NCBI GenBank assembly: GCA_002492295.1 | Contig: DKYC01000091.1 | Location: forward strand, 1-15,507 | Length of the DNA stretch: 15,507 nt | Direction of reading: 5' to 3' | Origin: Lachnospiraceae bacterium UBA7110 | GTDB lineage: Bacteria; Bacillota; Clostridia; Lachnospirales; Lachnospiraceae | In this document: positions 1-6,930 of the stretch, piece after piece | Position numbering within the stretch: position 1 is the first letter of the stretch | Layout: every line of letters begins with the position of its first letter | Notes under the pieces: generated by a model | Databases searched by the model: none | Told to the model about the DNA's origin: nothing | The model's input: the letters and a program-made list of their open reading frames with translations, nothing else | Position numbers and translations under genes: made by a program

Positions 1-8
1 ACCTAAAA

Positions 9-38
9 TGTAAAAATTAATTGATTATTATATATAAT
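9..38 (+). promoter_or_regulatory. Possible promoter of the response regulator gene
   Basis: A perfect TATAAT lies at 33-38, inside a very AT-rich stretch. The best -35 candidate (TGTAAA at 9-14, 18-bp spacing) is poor, so this is a weak call. It would give a leader of about 120 nt before the ATG at 164. Confidence 0.3.
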
Positions 39-163
39 GAAAATAAAATATGACATTGCACAAGCGCCTGATCCGATATCCGTATTTTCGTACGAATATG
101 ATAAACGGACTCTTTGCCTGTGGAAAGGAAAACCAAAATAGAAAATCAAAAAGGGTGTTGTAT

Positions 164-922
164 ATGTTTCAGACGTATCAAATTGCAATCTGCGATGATG
201 AGGAAAGGGACTTGGAGCAAGTAGGACAAATGCTGCACACGTATTGCCAGCTGATTCCGGACAGGACATTTTCCATCCGGCGTTTCCAAAATGCGAAGGA
301 GCTGCTTGCGGCAGTGGAAACGCAGGAGTACCAGCCGGATGTTCTGATGCTGGATATTTTTTTGGCAGAGGACTCGGGTCTGACGGCAGCAAAGGAACTG
401 CGCAATATGGGCTATAACGGAAAAATAATTTTTCTTACAGTGTCAAAGGAGTATGCGTTGGAGGCGTTTGGTGTGGAGGCGGCATCGTATTTGGTGAAAC
501 CTGTCTGCGAAAAGGAGCTGTTTGGGGTGCTTGACAATGTTTTGGAAAGCCTTGCACAAAGGCAGCCGGATTATGTCCTTTTTGAAACGGACAATCATGT
601 CCGCAGACTCGCGCTGGACGATATTATCTATTGCGAGGCGCAGCGCAAGGAGCAGTATATCTGTTTGAAACAGGGGGACTGTCTTCTGCTGCGCATGACA
701 ATGACAAGGCTTTGGGAAAGGCTGTGCATGCATAAGGATTTCATAAAACTCGGCGTATCCTATATTGTTAACATGAATCATATCGAGCGGCTGGATATGC
801 AAATGCTGCTGCTGGATAACGGGAAGGAAATCTATTTGCCAAGAGGTACCTATAAGGATTTACGGGAAAAGTATTTTGACTATTATTTTGGGGACCGAAC
901 CCTTCTATACGGTGGTAAATAA
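164..922 (+). CDS. LytTR-family response regulator (AgrA/VirR type)
   Basis: This is a cytoplasmic DNA-binding response regulator of 252 aa. Residues 5-125 form a CheY-like receiver with the acidic pair D11-D12, the likely phosphoacceptor D64 in the motif VLMLDIF, T92 and the conserved lysine K112 in YLVKP. Residues about 137-240 resemble a LytTR DNA-binding domain, with the typical order of an IIYCEA strand, a Y-I-x-L strand and a late KLGVSYIVNMNHI segment. The frame is open back to an ATG at position 50. I chose 164 because AAAGGGTG lies just upstream and because the receiver fold begins immediately after it; the 38 extra residues look like non-protein leader. The neighbouring kinase on the opposite strand is the probable partner (inference). 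Regulated genes are unknown. Confidence 0.9.
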   Translation: MFQTYQIAICDDEERDLEQVGQMLHTYCQLIPDRTFSIRRFQNAKELLAAVETQEYQPDVLMLDIFLAEDSGLTAAKELRNMGYNGKIIFLTVSKEYALEAFGVEAASYLVKPVCEKELFGVLDNVLESLAQRQPDYVLFETDNHVRRLALDDIIYCEAQRKEQYICLKQGDCLLLRMTMTRLWERLCMHKDFIKLGVSYIVNMNHIERLDMQMLLLDNGKEIYLPRGTYKDLREKYFDYYFGDRTLLYGGK

Positions 923-923
923 T

Positions 924-946
924 TGATAAGAATTAATAATTTATCA
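924..946. terminator. Possible bidirectional terminator between convergent genes
   Basis: TGATAA (924-929) and TTATCA (941-946) form an inverted repeat of six pairs within the 36-bp gap between the converging regulator and kinase genes. The stem is AT-only apart from one G-C pair, and no clean T-tract follows on either strand. It is placed where a shared terminator is expected but is thermodynamically weak. Confidence 0.3.
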
Positions 947-958
947 TAATAAGAAATT

Positions 959-2317
959 TCAACGGACTGCGTTGTTCAGGATGACGGATGCGTGGAATAT
1001 TCTGCCCTCATGGGAAAATTCCGCCTCTCCGTCATATTTTTGTGCAATTTCCGCAATACTTTTTATTCCGAGTCCTCTATGCCCCTGTTTGGTGGAATGG
1101 TAGCGTGCGCCTTCTTTCTTTACAAATCCATCAAACCCGTTCTCCAGGGAGATCAGGAGCATTTTCCCAGGACAGTGCATATTCAGGAAAATGCAGTTCT
1201 CACCGGAGGCACCGTCCGTTGCTTCAATGGCATTTTCAAGCAGATTTCCAAGCAGAACGGAGAGGTCCGTATTTTGTACAGACAGCTTATCAGGAATGTT
1301 GATATGGGGCAAAAAGACAATACCACGCTCCTTTGCAATGGAGGCATAGTGGCTTATGAGCATATTGACTACGGGATTGGAACATATCTGTGGCATGCTT
1401 CCATCGTCTGTCTGCTGAAAATACTGTGCCAAATATTCCCTCGCCTTGTCTGTTTCTCCGCTATCCAAAAATCCCTGCAGGATAAGCAGGTGGTGCTTAA
1501 GGTTGTGGCGCAGCTTTCTGCTTTGCTCCACGCCGTCATAAATTCTGCGGTACTGCTCGTCGCGGATATCCATTTGATATATTGTCTGCAGATACTGCTC
1601 GTGCGCCATGTGACGCTGCTGTGCCAACCGGTACATTTGAAACATCACGCCGTACAGGATAAAGATAACCAAAAACAGCGTAAGATAGAGCAAAAGTGCA
1701 GGCAGATTATGCGACAGATAGTTAAAACTAATATAGGTTAGGAGCAGATAAAGCAGGACAGCCAAAAACAGAGACAGACAGGCAAGATACCCGTTTTCCT
1801 TTGCGCTAATCCCGTTTTCTGCAGGCATATAAAAATATTTCAAAAACAGACAAAGCAAGGGTACGACAACTGCATGGATAATCAACTCGCACACAAGGGA
1901 GTAGCCGGTATATAGGGGCCAGTCTGCAGCATAAGGCAGATTATTGTCGATACAACTGTATATGGATGCCGTCAGCAGCGCGCTGGTCAGCGTGAAAGAG
2001 AACATAAAAATTTTTTTTGCAAAGGTTGTTTTGACGGCATGAAAATACCAAAAAGCGCATACGACAAGACAGCATAAAGCAACGATATTAGCAATTTGTG
2101 TGCGTAACAGATTGGACATTGGCAGAAACGTAATATATGTGCAGATAAAGGTATAAATCGTTAATGTTCCAAAGATGAGCGCTGCGGTAATCAGAACCGT
2201 TTTTCGAAACGAATACCGGAAATACCGTGTAAACGGGAATGCGCACAGCACCGTAAACGGCACAATCTGAAACATAAATCCTATAAAAAAACGGAACGGC
2301 AGCGGCATTGCAATCAT
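959..2317 (-). CDS. GHKL-domain sensor histidine kinase (AgrC-like)
   Basis: This is a membrane sensor kinase of 452 aa that would autophosphorylate and pass phosphate to a LytTR regulator. Residues 1-228 are very hydrophobic and hold about six membrane spans, ending in LVIFILYGVMFQMY. A linker helix follows (230-268). The histidine box is RHNLKHH with H271 as likely phosphoacceptor. The ATPase part has an N-box LLGNLLENAIEA (355-366) and a G-box GHRGLGIKS (412-420), as in the GHKL/HATPase_c_5 group. The frame is open to a TTG at 2371, but that codon sits at the predicted transcription start. The ATG at 2317 has AAGGAG nine bases upstream and starts directly with the first hydrophobic segment, so I use it. 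It ends 36 bp from the converging response regulator, its probable partner. The signal sensed cannot be read from sequence; many relatives sense peptides. Confidence 0.9.
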   Translation of the reverse strand: MIAMPLPFRFFIGFMFQIVPFTVLCAFPFTRYFRYSFRKTVLITAALIFGTLTIYTFICTYITFLPMSNLLRTQIANIVALCCLVVCAFWYFHAVKTTFAKKIFMFSFTLTSALLTASIYSCIDNNLPYAADWPLYTGYSLVCELIIHAVVVPLLCLFLKYFYMPAENGISAKENGYLACLSLFLAVLLYLLLTYISFNYLSHNLPALLLYLTLFLVIFILYGVMFQMYRLAQQRHMAHEQYLQTIYQMDIRDEQYRRIYDGVEQSRKLRHNLKHHLLILQGFLDSGETDKAREYLAQYFQQTDDGSMPQICSNPVVNMLISHYASIAKERGIVFLPHINIPDKLSVQNTDLSVLLGNLLENAIEATDGASGENCIFLNMHCPGKMLLISLENGFDGFVKKEGARYHSTKQGHRGLGIKSIAEIAQKYDGEAEFSHEGRIFHASVILNNAVR

Positions 2318-2326
2318 AATCGTTTT

Positions 2327-2332
2327 CTCCTT
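2327..2332 (-). promoter_or_regulatory. Ribosome binding site fixing the kinase start
   Basis: On the minus strand this reads AAGGAG, nine bases before the ATG at 2317. It decides the start against the in-frame ATG at 2353 and the TTG at 2371, neither of which has a comparable site. Confidence 0.75.
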
Positions 2333-2375
2333 GTCTACTGCTTTTGTAACCATGTATTTGACAGGTTTCAATAAA

Positions 2376-2403
2376 ATTATATCAAAAATCGTATAAATTG
2401 CAA
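2376..2403 (-). promoter_or_regulatory. Sigma-A-type promoter of the sensor kinase gene
   Basis: On the minus strand the -35 is TTGCAA (2398-2403) and the -10 is TATAAT (2376-2381), with a 16-bp spacer and a TG one base before the -10 (extended -10). Transcription would start near 2369, giving a leader of about 50 nt. It is divergent from the atp promoter, with about 44 bp between the two -35 boxes. Confidence 0.7.
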
Positions 2404-2447
2404 ATTTTATGTTATTTTACGGATATGGCTTCAAATGGAAAAAATAC

Positions 2448-2476
2448 TTGAAAAACGTAAAATCAAAGACTATAAT
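2448..2476 (+). promoter_or_regulatory. Sigma-A-type promoter of the ATP synthase operon
   Basis: The -35 is TTGAAA (2448-2453), the spacer is exactly 17 bp, and the -10 is a perfect TATAAT (2471-2476). Transcription would start near 2483, so the leader to the atpB start is about 120 nt and includes the hairpin at 2491-2518. Confidence 0.8.
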
Positions 2477-2490
2477 GAATAGGGTTAAGC

Positions 2491-2523
2491 GCCCGGCAGG
2501 CAGAAATGTCTGTTGGGCATTTT
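2491..2523 (+). terminator. Leader hairpin with short T-run (attenuator-like or 5' stabilising)
   Basis: GCCCGGCAGGC (2491-2501) pairs with GTCTGTTGGGC (2508-2518) over eleven positions with three G-U pairs, around a six-base loop. ATTTT follows at 2519-2523. It begins about eight bases after the predicted transcription start of the atp operon. The shape fits a weak intrinsic terminator or a 5' mRNA-stabilising stem; no competing antiterminator was evident. Confidence 0.5.
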
Positions 2524-2601
2524 CCGATTAAGGCTATAAATGGTTCTTCGTTTTATCTGATGGCGAAGGGGATATTATAATTAAGAAAGGAGGCGTTGTG
2601 T

Positions 2602-3432
2602 ATGAGCAAAAGGAAACGTGTAACAGGACTTGTCATATGGCTTTGCATTGTGCTTGCCTTACTTGTCTGCGGACTGCTTTTTGGCGGGACGGCAGTGGAA
2701 AAAGAATCCATCAAGGAAGTCATGAGGGATGCCGTACTGCATGAATCAAACAAAATCAGTCTGTTTGGAATCAAGGATGTCAATCCGGCACTGATTTCCG
2801 CCTATACCGTGACAGCGGTTGTGCTGGTGATTGCGGCCTGTATCCGTATTTTTGTCATTCCGAAATTCCGGTATGTTCCCGGCAAATTCCAACTTTTACT
2901 AGAACAAATGGTTGGGTATTTCGACAATCTTGCAAAGTCAAACAGTCCGCACCGGAATGGATTTCTCGGTGCATATGTTTTTGCGGCAGGCGTTTACATT
3001 TTTATCGGAACGCTGTTTGAGCTGTTTGGAGTACAGTGCGTTACAACAAAGGGAATGCCGATTGCTCTGCCGGCACCATTATCAGACATCAATGCGGCAA
3101 TTTCACTTGGCTGCCTGTCTTATCTTGTGATTTTATCGGGCGGAATTGCCGGAAATGGTCTTCGCGGAGTCGGAAGCACGCTAAAAGATTTTTCGCTGCC
3201 GATTTCCATGAGCTTTCGTCTCTTTGGCGCATTGCTCAGCGGGCTTTTGGTGACAGAGCTGGTCTATTACTACATTCAACTCAGCTTCATCCTTCCCGTT
3301 GTAGTCGGCATTCTATTTACACTGCTTCATGCACTGATACAAACATACGTCCTGACAATGCTTACAGCACTGTTTTACGGTGAAGTATCGGAACCGCATG
3401 AAAAAAAGAAAAAAATAAAAAACAGGCATTGA
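2602..3432 (+). CDS. atpB: F-type ATP synthase subunit a (Fo)
   Basis: Subunit a is the integral membrane stator subunit that forms the ion half-channels against the c-ring. The product is 276 aa, with several hydrophobic segments (about 9-29, 65-87, 122-143, 165-190, 205-228 and 228-258) and a basic tail rich in lysine. The essential arginine is R206 in SFRLFGALLSG, and the conserved late glutamine is Q247 in ALIQTYVLTMLTALF. The position matching E. coli E219 is L215, with a glutamate four residues later (E219 here). The conserved loop reads PLSDINAAISL. A TTG at 2596 is in frame, but AGGAGG at 2588-2593 lies eight bases before the ATG at 2602, which I use. It is the first gene of the operon; no atpI precedes it. 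atpE follows after 22 bp. Confidence 0.93.
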   Translation: MSKRKRVTGLVIWLCIVLALLVCGLLFGGTAVEKESIKEVMRDAVLHESNKISLFGIKDVNPALISAYTVTAVVLVIAACIRIFVIPKFRYVPGKFQLLLEQMVGYFDNLAKSNSPHRNGFLGAYVFAAGVYIFIGTLFELFGVQCVTTKGMPIALPAPLSDINAAISLGCLSYLVILSGGIAGNGLRGVGSTLKDFSLPISMSFRLFGALLSGLLVTELVYYYIQLSFILPVVVGILFTLLHALIQTYVLTMLTALFYGEVSEPHEKKKKIKNRH

Positions 3433-3454
3433 CCTGAAATGGAGGTTATGAATA

Positions 3455-3817
3455 ATGAAGGCAATGATAAAAAAGATTTCTGCAATGATATTGTTAATTA
3501 TGGCGCTTATGGCATTTTCCGTTCCGGTATTTGCCGCCGAGACAGATACATCAGGAGCCGCAGCGGCACAGTTGGTGGAAAATGCGGCATCTTCTACCGG
3601 AAGCAAAGCGCTCGCCGCCGCGATATGCGTGGGACTAGCCGCGGCTGCGGGAGCAATCGGCATGGGCTGGGCGATTGCAAAGTCCTCTGAAGGCATCTCA
3701 AGACAGCCGGAGGCGGAAGGAAAAATCCGTACCAGCTTAATGCTTGGTCTTGTATTTATTGAGACTGCAATCATTTATGCGTTAATTGTTGCGATTTTGA
3801 TTATATTCGTATTATAA
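3455..3817 (+). CDS. atpE: F-type ATP synthase subunit c, with N-terminal signal-like extension
   Basis: Subunit c is the rotor-ring subunit whose buried carboxylate carries the coupling ion. The protein has 120 aa, longer than the usual 75-90. The extra part is N-terminal: a basic start, a hydrophobic core and VFAAET (about 25-30) resembling a signal peptide with cleavage near residue 27, followed by a small Ala/Ser-rich stretch. The two-helix hairpin then runs from about 50 to 120, with the polar loop RQPEAEG (83-89) and the ion-binding glutamate E103 in FIETAIIYAL. Compared with sodium-type rings, T104 and Y108 fit, but the position of the ligand glutamine is M70, so ion specificity is uncertain and protons seem more likely. 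GGAGG at 3441-3445 sits nine bases before this ATG. atpF follows after 13 bp. Confidence 0.93.
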   Translation: MKAMIKKISAMILLIMALMAFSVPVFAAETDTSGAAAAQLVENAASSTGSKALAAAICVGLAAAAGAIGMGWAIAKSSEGISRQPEAEGKIRTSLMLGLVFIETAIIYALIVAILIIFVL

Positions 3818-3830
3818 GGGGGCGGCTGGT

Positions 3831-4280
3831 ATGAACATCCCATTAAATATAGACTGGCAGCAGATTTTGCTTCATTTGTTTAATTTTGTGATTTTGGCAG
3901 GCGGATTATATTTTCTGCTGTACAAACCGGTAAAAGACTTCATGGACCAAAGAATTGCCTATTATCAGGGTTTGGAAAAAGAAGCGGCAGATAAAATAGA
4001 GCAGGCAAAAGCGCAGGAACAGGAGTACAAAAACCGCTTGGAAAGCGTCGATTTGGAAGCAAACCGCAAGAAGGAACAGGCGGCAAGGGACGCTGAAAAA
4101 ACGGCAAAAATGATTATAGACGATGCCAATAAACAAAAAGAACAGATTTTGGAACAGGCGCAAAAGCAGGCAGAACACGAGAAAGAAAAAATCCTTCAGG
4201 ATGCAAAGGAGGAAATCGTAGGGCTTGCAATGGCGGCGACCGTAAAGATGCTTCATGGGGAGGCTGTATCTCATGAATGA
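3831..4280 (+). CDS. atpF: F-type ATP synthase subunit b (Fo peripheral stalk)
   Basis: Subunit b is the peripheral stalk that links membrane subunit a to F1. It has 149 aa, slightly shorter than the usual 155-170. A single N-terminal membrane span covers about residues 12-31 (LHLFNFVILAGGLYFLLY), followed by the typical YKPVKDFMDQR junction. A long, charged, Ala/Gln/Lys/Glu-rich coiled coil then runs from about 38 to 128. The C-terminus EEIVGLAMAATVKML matches the usual end of b subunits and shows no fused delta domain. AAGGGGG at 3816-3822 serves as ribosome binding site. The stop overlaps the start of atpA by eight bases, leaving no space for atpH, which normally lies at this point and encodes the partner of b at the top of F1. 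Confidence 0.92.
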   Translation: MNIPLNIDWQQILLHLFNFVILAGGLYFLLYKPVKDFMDQRIAYYQGLEKEAADKIEQAKAQEQEYKNRLESVDLEANRKKEQAARDAEKTAKMIIDDANKQKEQILEQAQKQAEHEKEKILQDAKEEIVGLAMAATVKMLHGEAVSHE

Positions 4281-5838
4281 ACAGATTTTGGATGAGCAGC
4301 TTGAGCAGCTCAAAAAGATATGGACAGGACTAGCCGCACAGGAAGGCGATATCATCCCCTTGATGCAGGAGGCGGTAAAAAACTGGACGCCGTCCGACAT
4401 GGAGCAGGAGTACGGAACCGTTTTGACAGTCGGGGACGGGATTGCAACCGTCGGCGGTTTGGAAGATGCGACATACGGTGAAATCCTGATATTTTCAAAT
4501 GGCATCCGCGGCATGGTGCAGGATTTGAAACGTAAGGAAATCGGCTGCATTCTCTTTGGCGACGAGCAGGATATCTGTGAGGGAAGCACCGTAAAGCGGA
4601 CAGGGAAAACAGCAGGCGTTCCGGTCGGCGATGAATTTATGGGACGCGTGATTGATGCGCTTGGCAATCCGATTGACGGCTGCGGCAAAATCCATGAGGA
4701 GGGGTACCGCCCCGTGGAAACGCCTGCCCCCGGAATCATCGACAGACAACCGGTGAACCGTCCAATGGAAACGGGACTTTTGGCGATTGACGCGATGTTT
4801 CCGATTGGCAGGGGACAGCGGGAGCTGATTATCGGAGACCGTCAGACCGGAAAGACAGCAATTGCATTAGACACGATTTTAAACCAAAAAGGAAAAGATG
4901 TTGTCTGCATTTATGTAGCGATTGGGCAAAAGGCGTCCTCCGTGGCGCAGCTTGTGGAAACCTTGCGCAGAAAGGACGCGCTTAGTTATACGATTATCGT
5001 AAACGCGACGGCAAGTGATACGGCGCCCTTGCAGTATATTGCGCCATATGCAGGATGCGCTTTGGGAGAATACTTTATGGCAAAGGGAAAAGACGTGCTG
5101 ATTGTGTACGATGACCTTTCCAAACATGCGATTGCTTACCGTGCGCTTAGCCTGCTGCTGGAACGTTCTCCGGGGCGTGAAGCATACCCGGGTGATGTAT
5201 TTTATCTGCATTCCCGCCTTTTGGAGCGCTCTGCGCATCTGTCAGAGGAGCTTGGCGGCGGCAGTATGACGGCGCTTCCGATTGTGGAAACACAGGCAGG
5301 AGACGTGTCCGCCTATATTCCGACGAACATTATTTCGATTACGGACGGGCAGATTTTTTTGGAAAGCGCTCTTTTCTTTGAGGGACAAAGACCGGCAGTT
5401 AATGTTGGCTTGTCGGTATCGCGTGTCGGTGGAGACGCGCAGACAAAGGCAATGAAAAAAGCGGCGGGAGACATCCGTCTGGAACTGGCACAATATCGGG
5501 AGATGCAGGTGTTTACGCAGTTTTCCGGTGATTTAGATGATGTGACAAAGAGCCAGCTTATTTTCGGGCAAGGGTTGATGGCGCTTTTAAAACAGGCACA
5601 ATACCACCCGCTCAAGCAGGTAGAGCAGGTGATTCTTTTGGTTGCGGCGCTCCATCATGTGATGCAGACGGTTCCCCTCCAAAAAATTCCCGAATTTGGA
5701 AAAGGACTGACCGCGTATGTACAGGAACAGCTTCCCGACGTTTGCGTGGAAATCGAAAAAAGCGAGGTCCTTACGGATGAAAACGTGGAACGGATTCTCG
5801 GCGCGGCAAAACAGTACCGAAATACGGTAAAAATGTAG
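4273..5838 (+). CDS. atpA: F-type ATP synthase subunit alpha (F1)
   Basis: Alpha is the non-catalytic nucleotide-binding subunit of F1. The product has 521 aa. The beta-barrel starts at EYGTVLTVGDGI (46-57), the Walker A motif is GDRQTGKT (188-195), and the family signature PAVNVGLSVS (374-383) is followed by R384, the arginine-finger position, in SRVGGDAQ. The usual sequence there is GGAAQ, so D388 is a small deviation. The segment before the barrel is about 20 residues longer than in E. coli or Bacillus alpha and is unlike them. In other enzymes this N-terminal end binds the delta subunit. An upstream ATG at 4255 is in frame, but GGGGAGG (4257-4263) lies nine bases before the ATG at 4273, which I use. 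It overlaps atpF by eight bases and is followed by atpG after 18 bp. Confidence 0.95.
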   Translation: MNEQILDEQLEQLKKIWTGLAAQEGDIIPLMQEAVKNWTPSDMEQEYGTVLTVGDGIATVGGLEDATYGEILIFSNGIRGMVQDLKRKEIGCILFGDEQDICEGSTVKRTGKTAGVPVGDEFMGRVIDALGNPIDGCGKIHEEGYRPVETPAPGIIDRQPVNRPMETGLLAIDAMFPIGRGQRELIIGDRQTGKTAIALDTILNQKGKDVVCIYVAIGQKASSVAQLVETLRRKDALSYTIIVNATASDTAPLQYIAPYAGCALGEYFMAKGKDVLIVYDDLSKHAIAYRALSLLLERSPGREAYPGDVFYLHSRLLERSAHLSEELGGGSMTALPIVETQAGDVSAYIPTNIISITDGQIFLESALFFEGQRPAVNVGLSVSRVGGDAQTKAMKKAAGDIRLELAQYREMQVFTQFSGDLDDVTKSQLIFGQGLMALLKQAQYHPLKQVEQVILLVAALHHVMQTVPLQKIPEFGKGLTAYVQEQLPDVCVEIEKSEVLTDENVERILGAAKQYRNTVKM

Positions 5839-5856
5839 GATAAGGGGTGGTTTGTG

Positions 5857-6783
5857 ATGACGAATGCCAAAGAAATCAAGCTGCGGATGCGCAGCATTAG
5901 GGATACGCAGAAAATCACAAATGCGATGTATCTGATTGCCTCTACGAAAATGCGGAAGGCGAAAAATGAGCTGGACCGGACGAGACCGTATTTTACTGCC
6001 GTGCAGGCGGAAATCAAGCGTATTTTCCGTACGGCAGGCGACGTGGAAAGCAAATATTTTTATCCGGCGGATGGCAGCCATCTTCTCGACCGTACGTACG
6101 CCTGTCTTGTCATTACGGCGGACAAGGGACTTGCGGGACCATACAACCAAAATGCAATCAAACGGGCGCAGCAGCAGCTTTTGGAACATCCGGATACAAA
6201 ACTGTTTGTCGTCGGAGAATACGGGAGACAGTATTTTCGCAAACACAATATTCCCGTGGAACGCAGTTTTCTCTATACGGCGCAGAATCCGACTTTAAGC
6301 AGGGCAAGGGAAATCAGCGCGATTTTACTGGAACTGTTTGACCGGCATGAAGTAGATAAGATATTTGTCATTTATACGGACTTAAAGGGAAATTTGGAAG
6401 GAGAAGCAAAATGCACAAGAATCCTGCCGTTTCACAGAAAACAGTTTGTTTCCAACGCGGAGGAGAAAGCAGTCACATCGCCTTTTGAGTTTTTCCCTTC
6501 GATACAGTTAGTGTTGGATAACGCAATGCACAGCTACGTTTCCGGCTTTATTTACAGCGCTTTGGTTGACAGCTTCTGCAGTGAGCAGAATGCAAGAATG
6601 GCGGCGATGAATGCGGCGAACCAAAATGCGGAAAAAATTTTGCATGAGCTGTCCATTCAGTACAACCATGTCAGGCAGGCGGCGATTACACAGGAAATTA
6701 CGGAAGTCTCAGCCGGTGCAAAGGCACAGAAAAGGAAACGTTTAAAAAGGCAGTTAGAGGATTACTGTTCACACAGGACTTAG
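5857..6783 (+). CDS. atpG: F-type ATP synthase subunit gamma (F1), with C-terminal extension
   Basis: Gamma is the central rotor shaft that couples c-ring rotation to catalysis. The product has 308 aa, against 280-290 usually. The N-terminal helix has the family pattern EIKLRMRSIRDTQKITNAM (6-24). The middle domain carries ITADKGLAGPYN (86-97). The C-terminal helix ends with the gamma signature ITQEITEVSAGAKA (277-290). Most gamma chains stop within a few residues of this signature; here 18 more follow (QKRKRLKRQLEDYCSHRT), strongly basic. The ATG at 5857 has AGGGG nine bases upstream; a GTG at 5854 directly before it is also possible and adds one residue. A 164-bp gap full of inverted repeats separates it from atpD, unlike the tight spacing elsewhere in the operon. 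Confidence 0.93.
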   Translation: MTNAKEIKLRMRSIRDTQKITNAMYLIASTKMRKAKNELDRTRPYFTAVQAEIKRIFRTAGDVESKYFYPADGSHLLDRTYACLVITADKGLAGPYNQNAIKRAQQQLLEHPDTKLFVVGEYGRQYFRKHNIPVERSFLYTAQNPTLSRAREISAILLELFDRHEVDKIFVIYTDLKGNLEGEAKCTRILPFHRKQFVSNAEEKAVTSPFEFFPSIQLVLDNAMHSYVSGFIYSALVDSFCSEQNARMAAMNAANQNAEKILHELSIQYNHVRQAAITQEITEVSAGAKAQKRKRLKRQLEDYCSHRT

Positions 6784-6926
6784 CATTTACTGCTAATTAT
6801 GGCTTTACAAGCCACGTACGAAAACGTAGTGGCTGCAAGCAAAAATCCATTTGCGCGACGAACGAAGTTCGTTTTGCAATTTTTGCATGGGTTTTTGCCT
6901 GTTACTGGAACGGAGTGAACAGTAAC
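6781..6926 (+). repeat. Tandem inverted-repeat block between atpG and atpD
   Basis: Four hairpins tile almost the whole gap. They are TAGCA/TGCTA (6781-6795, including the atpG stop), AGCCAC-TACG with CGTAGTGGCT (6810-6834, one bulged G, AAAA loop), the long compound hairpin at 6839-6898, and GTTACTG/CAGTAAC (6901-6926). A fifth stem, GGCTT/AAGCC (6801-6813), would compete with the second. The block ends just before the atpD ribosome binding site. It may be a palindromic repeat or a small non-autonomous element that functions in RNA processing. A second copy was not found in this window. Confidence 0.6.
6839..6898 (+). terminator. Long compound hairpin with internal T-tract (partial terminator or processing site)
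   Basis: The outer stem pairs GCAAAAATCCAT (6839-6850) with ATGGGTTTTTGC (6887-6898), twelve positions with one wobble. The inner stem pairs 6851-6863 with 6867-6879 around a GAA loop and has one mismatch. The inner stem is followed directly by TTTTT (6880-6884), which looks like an intrinsic terminator inside the operon. If it acts in the cell, transcription of atpD-atpC would be reduced relative to upstream genes. Confidence 0.45.
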
Positions 6927-6930
6927 GTTA

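Noticed and set aside
50..163. Longer N-terminus for the response regulator starting at position 50
   Set aside because: The 38 extra residues precede the receiver fold and have no family match, while a good ribosome binding site lies before the ATG at 164.
992..1741. Long plus-strand frame of 249 codons within the kinase region
   Set aside because: It is antisense to the kinase gene, whose motifs and ribosome binding site are clear; the plus-strand translation shows no family pattern.
2485..2531. TTAAG repeats at 2485-2489 and 2527-2531 as possible LytTR/AgrA sites near the atp promoter
   Set aside because: Five-base matches in AT-rich DNA are expected by chance, and both lie downstream of the promoter; there is not enough support to call an operator.
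2576..2581. A second TATAAT just before atpB
   Set aside because: No -35 is found at a suitable distance, and its transcription start would fall at or inside the ribosome binding site.
3906..4739. Minus-strand frame of 277 codons opposite atpF and atpA
   Set aside because: It lies opposite two certain ATP synthase genes and has no recognisable domain; it is a by-product of their codon use.
5587..6246. Minus-strand frame of 219 codons opposite atpA and atpG
   Set aside because: It is a shadow of two well supported genes, with no motif or ribosome binding site.
6799..6918. A 39-codon frame in the atpG-atpD gap that looks superficially protein-like, considered as a missing delta or small gene
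   Set aside because: No ribosome binding site precedes it, its sequence is formed by the arms of the inverted repeats, and it is far too short for delta.
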